Assembly (NCBI GenBank): GCA_017599285.1
Contig: JAGFXX010000001.1
Span: 1,116,001-1,180,000, forward strand
From: Cereibacter azotoformans
GTDB lineage: Bacteria; Pseudomonadota; Alphaproteobacteria; Rhodobacterales; Rhodobacteraceae
DNA: 64,000 bases
Direction of reading: 5' to 3'
In this document: in pieces, positions 59,261 to 64,000 of the stretch
Layout: every line of letters starts with the position of its first letter
Position numbering within the stretch: the stretch's first letter is position 1
Notes under the pieces: model-generated
What the model saw: only the letters and a program-made list of their open reading frames with translations
Told to the model about the DNA's origin: nothing
The model's database searches: none
Made by a program: the position numbers and the translations under genes

Positions 59261-60571
59261 TCAGGCGGCCGCCCCGGCGCGCTTGCGGTCGTAGGACGAC
59301 GGGATCCCCAGCGCCTCGCGGTATTTCGTGACCGTGCGGCGCGCCAGCACGGCGCCCATCAGCTTCGCCTGCTTGACGATCGCATCGTCCGAGAGTGGCC
59401 GGCTGCGGTCCTCGCGCGCGACGATCTCGCCCACCAAGGCCATCAGCGCATCCTGCGACTGCGGCGCGGCCGGCCCGTCCGACGCCACCGAGCGGCTGAA
59501 GAACGAGCGCAGCGGGACCAGCCCGCGGGGCGTCTCGATCAGGCGGGTGGCGGTGGCACGGCTGATGGTCGAGGGATGCAGCTCGAGTTCAAGGGCCACC
59601 TCCTCCATCGACAGGGGCTTCAACGCCCGCGGCCCCTGCTCGAGGAAGGCGGACTGGTGCCGCACGAGGCAGGCCGCCGTGCGCAAGAGCGTGGCCTGCC
59701 GCCGCTCAACCGCGCGCATCAACCAGCGCGCCTGCGACTGCGCCCGCGTGAGCCAGGCATCGGTCGCCGCATCCCCGGTGGAACCCGCCTCTGCCACCGT
59801 AATGCGCGGCAGCTGCGCGCGGGTCAGCTCGACCTCCCACCCGTCCTCGCCGCGCAGCACGCGCACATCGGGCGGCTGAATGGGGGTCCGATCCTGCGCA
59901 AAGGCCTCGCCGGGCTTGGGCTTGAGGCTGCGGATCAGCGCGAGATTCTCCCGCACATGCTCGATCTCGCAGTCGCAGCGGCGGGCGAGGTCGGCCAGCT
60001 TGCCCTCGGCGACCAGATGCAGATGGTCGAGCATGGTCCGCAGCTCCCACGTCAGCAGACCCAGATCGGCCAGTTGCAGGGCCAGGCACTCGGCCAGCGA
60101 GCGGGCGAAAAGGCCCGCGGGCTCGAAGGCCTGCAGCCGTTCGAGGATCACGCGCGCCTCGTCCTCTTCCACCCCGGCCGCCGCGGCGACCTCGGCCACC
60201 GGCGCGCCAAGCCAGCCCGAAGGCTCCAGCGCCTCGGCGAAGGCCAGCGCGATCCGCCGGTCTCCGGGGTCGAAGAAGGCCAGATCGATCTGCGCCTCGA
60301 CATGGGCCAGAAGGCTCGGCGGCTGGCCTTCGACGGTGGCGAAGGCATCGCGGTCCACCGCCGCCTGGATCCCGCGCGAGGGCAGCGGCGGTGCGACCGA
60401 GGCCCCCTCGGGCACGCGCACCTCGAGGCAGGGATTCTCCAGCGCCTGCGCGGCGAGATAGTCGCCGAGATCGGCGTTGCTCATCTGCAGGATGCGGAGC
60501 GACTCCTGCATCCGCTGGGTCATGGCCAGCTGGGTCGTCTGACGCTGGAATTGCATCATGTCCATGTGCAC
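59261..60571 (-). CDS. rpoN: RNA polymerase sigma-54 factor
   Basis: The 436-residue product has the sigma-54 regions. Region I is Gln/Leu-rich (QFQRQTTQLAMTQRMQESLRILQM), then comes an acidic region II that is very short here, core binding near 100-260, a helix-turn-helix near 330, and the RpoN box ARRTVTKYREALG near the C-terminus. It lies 72 bases downstream of nifW in the nif operon, so it is probably the nif-dedicated copy among several rpoN genes of such bacteria. Confidence 0.95.
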   Translation of the reverse strand: MHMDMMQFQRQTTQLAMTQRMQESLRILQMSNADLGDYLAAQALENPCLEVRVPEGASVAPPLPSRGIQAAVDRDAFATVEGQPPSLLAHVEAQIDLAFFDPGDRRIALAFAEALEPSGWLGAPVAEVAAAAGVEEDEARVILERLQAFEPAGLFARSLAECLALQLADLGLLTWELRTMLDHLHLVAEGKLADLARRCDCEIEHVRENLALIRSLKPKPGEAFAQDRTPIQPPDVRVLRGEDGWEVELTRAQLPRITVAEAGSTGDAATDAWLTRAQSQARWLMRAVERRQATLLRTAACLVRHQSAFLEQGPRALKPLSMEEVALELELHPSTISRATATRLIETPRGLVPLRSFFSRSVASDGPAAPQSQDALMALVGEIVAREDRSRPLSDDAIVKQAKLMGAVLARRTVTKYREALGIPSSYDRKRAGAAA

Positions 60572-60643
60572 ATCCTAGCACAGCTTCCTCGGTCCGGGCC
60601 GCGCATCGGGTCGCAGCCCTGCTTCGTCCGTCGTCGGCGGCCG

Positions 60644-60982
60644 CTAGTCCTCGACGATCGAGAGGCCCGTCAGCGGCACGAAGGCCCGCGAGGGCTTGGC
60701 AAAGACCTTGAACACCTTCTGCTCCAGGGGCGAGCTGTCCACGAAATCCGTGTAGGCCCGCGAGAGCGCGTCGCGGGCCGCGGCGCGGGCATCCGCCGCG
60801 CCGAGCGGCGTGAAGTCGATGGCGGCGAGATACTGGCCGAACCGTTTCATGATATGGAGGCGCGAGACATTCACCACCTCCGGCCGGTAGGGATGTTCGA
60901 GCGCGTCGAAGATCTCTTCGGCCGCGGACAGCCTGCGCAACTCTTCGAGAACGGCGGTTCCGGTGGTCATCCTGGTCTCCAT
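60644..60982 (-). CDS. nifW: nitrogenase-stabilising protein NifW
   Basis: The 112-residue product ([35 protein letters not shown], then [13 protein letters not shown]) is NifW, which protects or helps mature the MoFe protein of nitrogenase. Its start overlaps the nifV stop by one base. A start four codons later (MTTG) is also possible. Confidence 0.92.
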   Translation of the reverse strand: METRMTTGTAVLEELRRLSAAEEIFDALEHPYRPEVVNVSRLHIMKRFGQYLAAIDFTPLGAADARAAARDALSRAYTDFVDSSPLEQKVFKVFAKPSRAFVPLTGLSIVED

Positions 60983-62157
60983 CAGGTGGTTTCCGTGAGG
61001 CTGGCGAGCAGCGCCGCCAGATCGTCGGCCGTGGCCGCGCGCTTGGCCTCGGCCGCCCAGTCGCGCAGCGCGGGCAAGAGCGCGCCGAGCGTCGCCGCGT
61101 CCGCGGGCAGGCCCGCATCCGCGAGAGCCCGCGCAAGGCCCGACACCGAGGAATGCTTGCCGATGGCGATCCGGTGACTGCGGCCGAACCGCTCGGGGCG
61201 CAGGGCCGCGCTTTCGTAGATGGCGCGGTCCTTCAACAGCCCATCGACATGGATGCCGCTCTCGTGGGTGAAGACCCCCTCGCCCACGATCGGCTTATGC
61301 AGCGGCACGGGCCGGCCCGAGGCACGGGCGACAAGGTCCGAGAGCCCGCAGAGCTGGCCGAGCGCGATCCCCGTGGCCCGGCCCGACGCCTCGAGCGCGG
61401 CCGCCACCTCCTCAAGCGCGGCGTTGCCGGCCCGCTCGCCCAGACCGTTCACCGTCACCGACAGATGCGTGGCCCCCGCGCGGGCGGCCGCGAGGCTGTT
61501 GGCCGTGGCCATGCCCAGATCGTTGTGGCCGTGGAACTCGACCGGCAGCGGACAGCGCGTCACCACCCGGCTCACGAGATCATGGGTCGCGAACGGGTCG
61601 AGCACGCCCAGCGTGTCCGAGATGCGGAAGCGGATGGCGCCGGCCTCGGCCGCGACATGGGCGATCTCGGCCAGGAAGAACGGATCGGCGCGCGAGGCAT
61701 CCTCGGCGCCCACCGAGACCTTGTGCCCGGCCCAGGAAGCGGCGCGGACCAGCTTTTCCACCTTGTCGCGCACCCAGGCCGCGTCCTTGCCAAGCTTGGC
61801 CGTGATCTGCCGCTCGGAGGTCGGCACGCCGATATGGAGCCGCACGACCCCCGTGCGCTGCGCGGCGGCCAGATCCTCGGCGCGCAGCCGGCACCAGACC
61901 ACGGGCGCCGCCCCCTTGAGCACCGCCGCCACCGCGCGGATGTCGGCCCGCTCGTCCTCGCCCATCGCGGGCACGCCCAGCTCGATCTCGGCCACGCCGG
62001 CGGCCTGCAGCGCCTCGGCGATCGCGCGCTTTTCGGCGCGGGAGAAGGCCACGCCCGCCGTCTGCTCGCCGTCGCGCAGGGTGGTGTCGCAGAGCGCGAC
62101 CGGGGCCAGCGGGCTCTGGGTCAGGAAGCTGGCCGCGGACTGTTGTCGCGACATCAC
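60982..62157 (-). CDS. nifV: homocitrate synthase
   Basis: The 391-residue product has the [15 protein letters not shown] motif of the alpha-IPM/homocitrate synthases, [15 protein letters not shown] and [14 protein letters not shown]. It condenses acetyl-CoA with 2-oxoglutarate to homocitrate, a ligand of the FeMo cofactor. It overlaps nifS by one codon and nifW by one base. Confidence 0.95.
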   Translation of the reverse strand: MMSRQQSAASFLTQSPLAPVALCDTTLRDGEQTAGVAFSRAEKRAIAEALQAAGVAEIELGVPAMGEDERADIRAVAAVLKGAAPVVWCRLRAEDLAAAQRTGVVRLHIGVPTSERQITAKLGKDAAWVRDKVEKLVRAASWAGHKVSVGAEDASRADPFFLAEIAHVAAEAGAIRFRISDTLGVLDPFATHDLVSRVVTRCPLPVEFHGHNDLGMATANSLAAARAGATHLSVTVNGLGERAGNAALEEVAAALEASGRATGIALGQLCGLSDLVARASGRPVPLHKPIVGEGVFTHESGIHVDGLLKDRAIYESAALRPERFGRSHRIAIGKHSSVSGLARALADAGLPADAATLGALLPALRDWAAEAKRAATADDLAALLASLTETT

Positions 62158-63320
62158 CGCACCTCCTCGGCCGTGAAGGGAGAGAGCGCGCGCAGCTGCG
62201 CCACGATCGGCGGCAGCGCCTCGAGGACGCGGTCAATCTCGGCCGCCGTCGTCCCGCGCGAGAGCGAGAAGCGGATCGCCCCGTGGGCGGCCGTGAAGGG
62301 CACCTTCATCGCGCGGATGACATGGCTCGGCTCCATCGCGCCCGAGGCGCAGGCCGCCCCCGACGAGACGCAGATCCCTGCGCGGTCCAGCAGCATCAGG
62401 ATCGCCTCGCCCTCGGCCAGCTCGAAGGCAAGGCACGAGGTGTTGGGCAGACGATCCAGCGGGTCGCCCAGCACGCGCACCTTCGGGATGCGGGCGAGGA
62501 TCCCCTGCTCCAGCCGGTCGCGCAGCAGACGCATTCCGCCGTGGTCCACCGACTGCGCCAGCTCGGCCGCGCGGCCAAGGCCCACGATGCCGGGGATGTT
62601 CTCGGTCCCGGCCCGACGCCCGCGCTCCTGCTTGCCGCCGCGGATCAGGGGCTGGAACGGCACGCCCTTGCGCAGCCAGAGCGCGCCCACGCCCTTGGGC
62701 CCGTGGAACTTGTGCGCGCTGATCGAGAGCATGTCGATATCGGTCCCGCGCAGCGCGACCGGCACCTTGCCCGCGGCCTGCACCGCATCGGTGTGAAAGA
62801 GCGCCCCCTCCCGATGCGCCAGCTCGGCCAGCCCCTCGACCGGAAAGACGGTGCCGGTCTCGTTGTTGGCCCACATGAGCGTGACCAGCGCCACCCGCGG
62901 CGACAGCGCCGCGCGATAGGCGTCGATGTCGAGCCGGCCGTCACCATCCACCGGAATGCGGTGGACGGTGACGCCCTCATGCCGTTCGAGCTGCTCGCAG
63001 AGCGCGAGCACGGCGGCATGTTCGACCGTCGAGGCCACGATCTCGCGCCGGGCCGGATCGGCGGCCAGCGCCGAGCGGATCGCGGTCGTGTCGGCCTCGG
63101 TGCCGCCGGAGGTGAAGAGGATCTCGCTCTCGACCTCGGCCCCCACCAGCTCCTGCACCGCGCGCCGCGCCGCCGACAGGGCGCGCGCGGGCCCACGCCC
63201 CAGCGCGTGAAGCGACGAAGGATTGCCGAACTCGTCGGTCAGGAAGGGCAGCATCGCCTCGAGCACCTCGGGCGCAAGCCGCGTGGTCGCGTTGTTGTCG
63301 AGGTAGATCCGCTCCATCAC
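62154..63320 (-). CDS. nifS: cysteine desulfurase NifS
   Basis: The 388-residue PLP enzyme has [21 protein letters not shown], the PLP lysine in [10 protein letters not shown] and the active Cys in [11 protein letters not shown]. It supplies sulfur for Fe-S clusters of nitrogenase. The ATG overlaps the nifU stop. Confidence 0.96.
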   Translation of the reverse strand: MMERIYLDNNATTRLAPEVLEAMLPFLTDEFGNPSSLHALGRGPARALSAARRAVQELVGAEVESEILFTSGGTEADTTAIRSALAADPARREIVASTVEHAAVLALCEQLERHEGVTVHRIPVDGDGRLDIDAYRAALSPRVALVTLMWANNETGTVFPVEGLAELAHREGALFHTDAVQAAGKVPVALRGTDIDMLSISAHKFHGPKGVGALWLRKGVPFQPLIRGGKQERGRRAGTENIPGIVGLGRAAELAQSVDHGGMRLLRDRLEQGILARIPKVRVLGDPLDRLPNTSCLAFELAEGEAILMLLDRAGICVSSGAACASGAMEPSHVIRAMKVPFTAAHGAIRFSLSRGTTAAEIDRVLEALPPIVAQLRALSPFTAEEVR

Positions 63321-64000
63321 CGCGCCCCCGCGATGGCGACCAGCGCGCGTTTCTCTTCGGGGATCACCCGGATCGGGCGGCCGAGCGCATCGGCCAGGCG
63401 CTTCTGCAGCCCGCCCAGCGTGAGCGCCGCCAGCTGGCAGCCCGAACAGGCGCCCGTCAGATGGACCCGCACCTTCGATCCGTCGACCGCAAGCAGCGTC
63501 ACATCGCCTCCGTCTGCCCGCAGCCGCGGGCGGACGGTCTCGATCACCTCCGCGATCAGCCGGGCCTCCTCGTCGGGCGACAGCGGCACGTCCCGGACCG
63601 TGCGCGGCTTGGATTCATGCCGGGGCGCCAGAAGCTTCACCGCCGCCGCTGGGGCCGGAGCGGCTTGGGGCGGCTCGAAGCTCCGCCCCTCGAACTGGCA
63701 GAGCGCCATCTGCAGCGCCGTCCAGGCAAGCTCCGCCGCCCGCCGCCGTGCCCCCAGCCCGCCCAAAGCCGCGTCGAGGGCATCGACGCTCAGCCCCCGC
63801 GCCGCCTCGAGGCCAAGCCCCGTCACCATCACCGTCAGGGCCGAACAGCAGACGATCTCTTCCCCGCCGAACGCCTGAAAGCGGGCCTCGGCCACCACGC
63901 CGGCCTCGATCCGCAGCATCAGCCGGATCGCGTCGCCGCCCTCCAGCGAGCCCGCGCTTCCCACGGCATTGGCCGCCTCGAGCGGACCTGCGTTGCGCGG
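63317..64000 (-). CDS. nifU: NifU-like scaffold, 5' end beyond the window
   Basis: The frame is open to the window edge, reading RNAGPLEAANAVGSAGSLEGGDAIRLML, which matches the start of NifU after HFYNPRNAG, so the true start lies outside. The C-terminal Nfu domain is intact with GACSGCQ. The N-terminal IscU-type domain looks degenerate: SCGDA is replaced by EGGDA and the later scaffold cysteines are not in their usual context (FGGEEIVCCSAL). The central [2Fe-2S] domain also appears absent. It would still deliver clusters to nitrogenase with the NifS next door. Confidence 0.85.
   Translation of the reverse strand, partial: PRNAGPLEAANAVGSAGSLEGGDAIRLMLRIEAGVVAEARFQAFGGEEIVCCSALTVMVTGLGLEAARGLSVDALDAALGGLGARRRAAELAWTALQMALCQFEGRSFEPPQAAPAPAAAVKLLAPRHESKPRTVRDVPLSPDEEARLIAEVIETVRPRLRADGGDVTLLAVDGSKVRVHLTGACSGCQLAALTLGGLQKRLADALGRPIRVIPEEKRALVAIAGAR

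Overview
The window is high-GC alphaproteobacterial DNA, most likely a purple non-sulfur bacterium close to Rhodobacter/Cereibacter sphaeroides. The best clue is the chromosomal cluster at the right edge, nifU-nifS-nifV-nifW-rpoN (all minus strand), supported by a Ku gene, proC and csaA with rhodobacterial coding style. The genus call is inference from gene content.

Layout. (1) 1-4207: the end of an integrated mobile element with a VirD4/TraG-type ATPase, two small genes of unknown function and a large serine recombinase whose reading frame runs into the 3' end of a tRNA-Ala gene, the probable attachment site. (2) 4143-7204: host genes on the minus strand, namely tRNA-Ala(CGC), a 2-hydroxyacid dehydrogenase, csaA, proC and a YbjN-domain gene. 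(3) 7381-47010: a complete Mu-like transposable prophage of 39,630 bp lying on the minus strand. It begins and ends with TGTA, carries transposase-site repeats at the ends and is flanked by a 5-bp GCGGG direct repeat (7376-7380 and 47011-47015). (4) 47016-57063: remnants of further prophages of the same type in the same orientation. There is a second copy of the right-end tail genes (47016-52543), IS fragments, a host tRNA-Ser, an IS110-type transposase, shards of the portal and head genes, a second left end, and then a third right end with broken tail genes. Each left-end/right-end junction has exactly 5 bp between the two ends. (5) 57198-64000: host genes ku, hemolysin-III-like, DUF1810, rpoN, nifW, nifV, nifS and the 3' part of nifU.

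How the prophage works. A LexA/CI-like repressor (45063-45758, plus strand) faces a long, tightly overlapping early operon read leftward. That operon has a small putative DNA-binding gene in the Ner position, HU, a zinc-ribbon protein, a ParB-like protein, MuA-type transposase, MuB-type ATPase, a DnaA-domain-IV-like protein, DUF3164, GemA, an MT-A70 methyltransferase and a Mor/C-like activator. A plus-strand methyltransferase with a nuclease-like C-terminal domain separates early and late genes. Late genes run from the endolysin through gp25-gp30-like packaging and portal genes, the I/Z protease-scaffold, the T capsid, and a tail module. The tail module has no visible sheath or contractile baseplate and resembles siphophage and gene-transfer-agent tails. 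Two similar dyads (CCGC-N8-GCGG) lie just upstream of the endolysin and of the protease gene, where Mu has its C-activated late promoters. Recoding is visible twice: a -1 slippery site makes a G/GT-type tail chaperone pair, and a strong internal ribosome site inside the protease gene should yield the scaffold protein.
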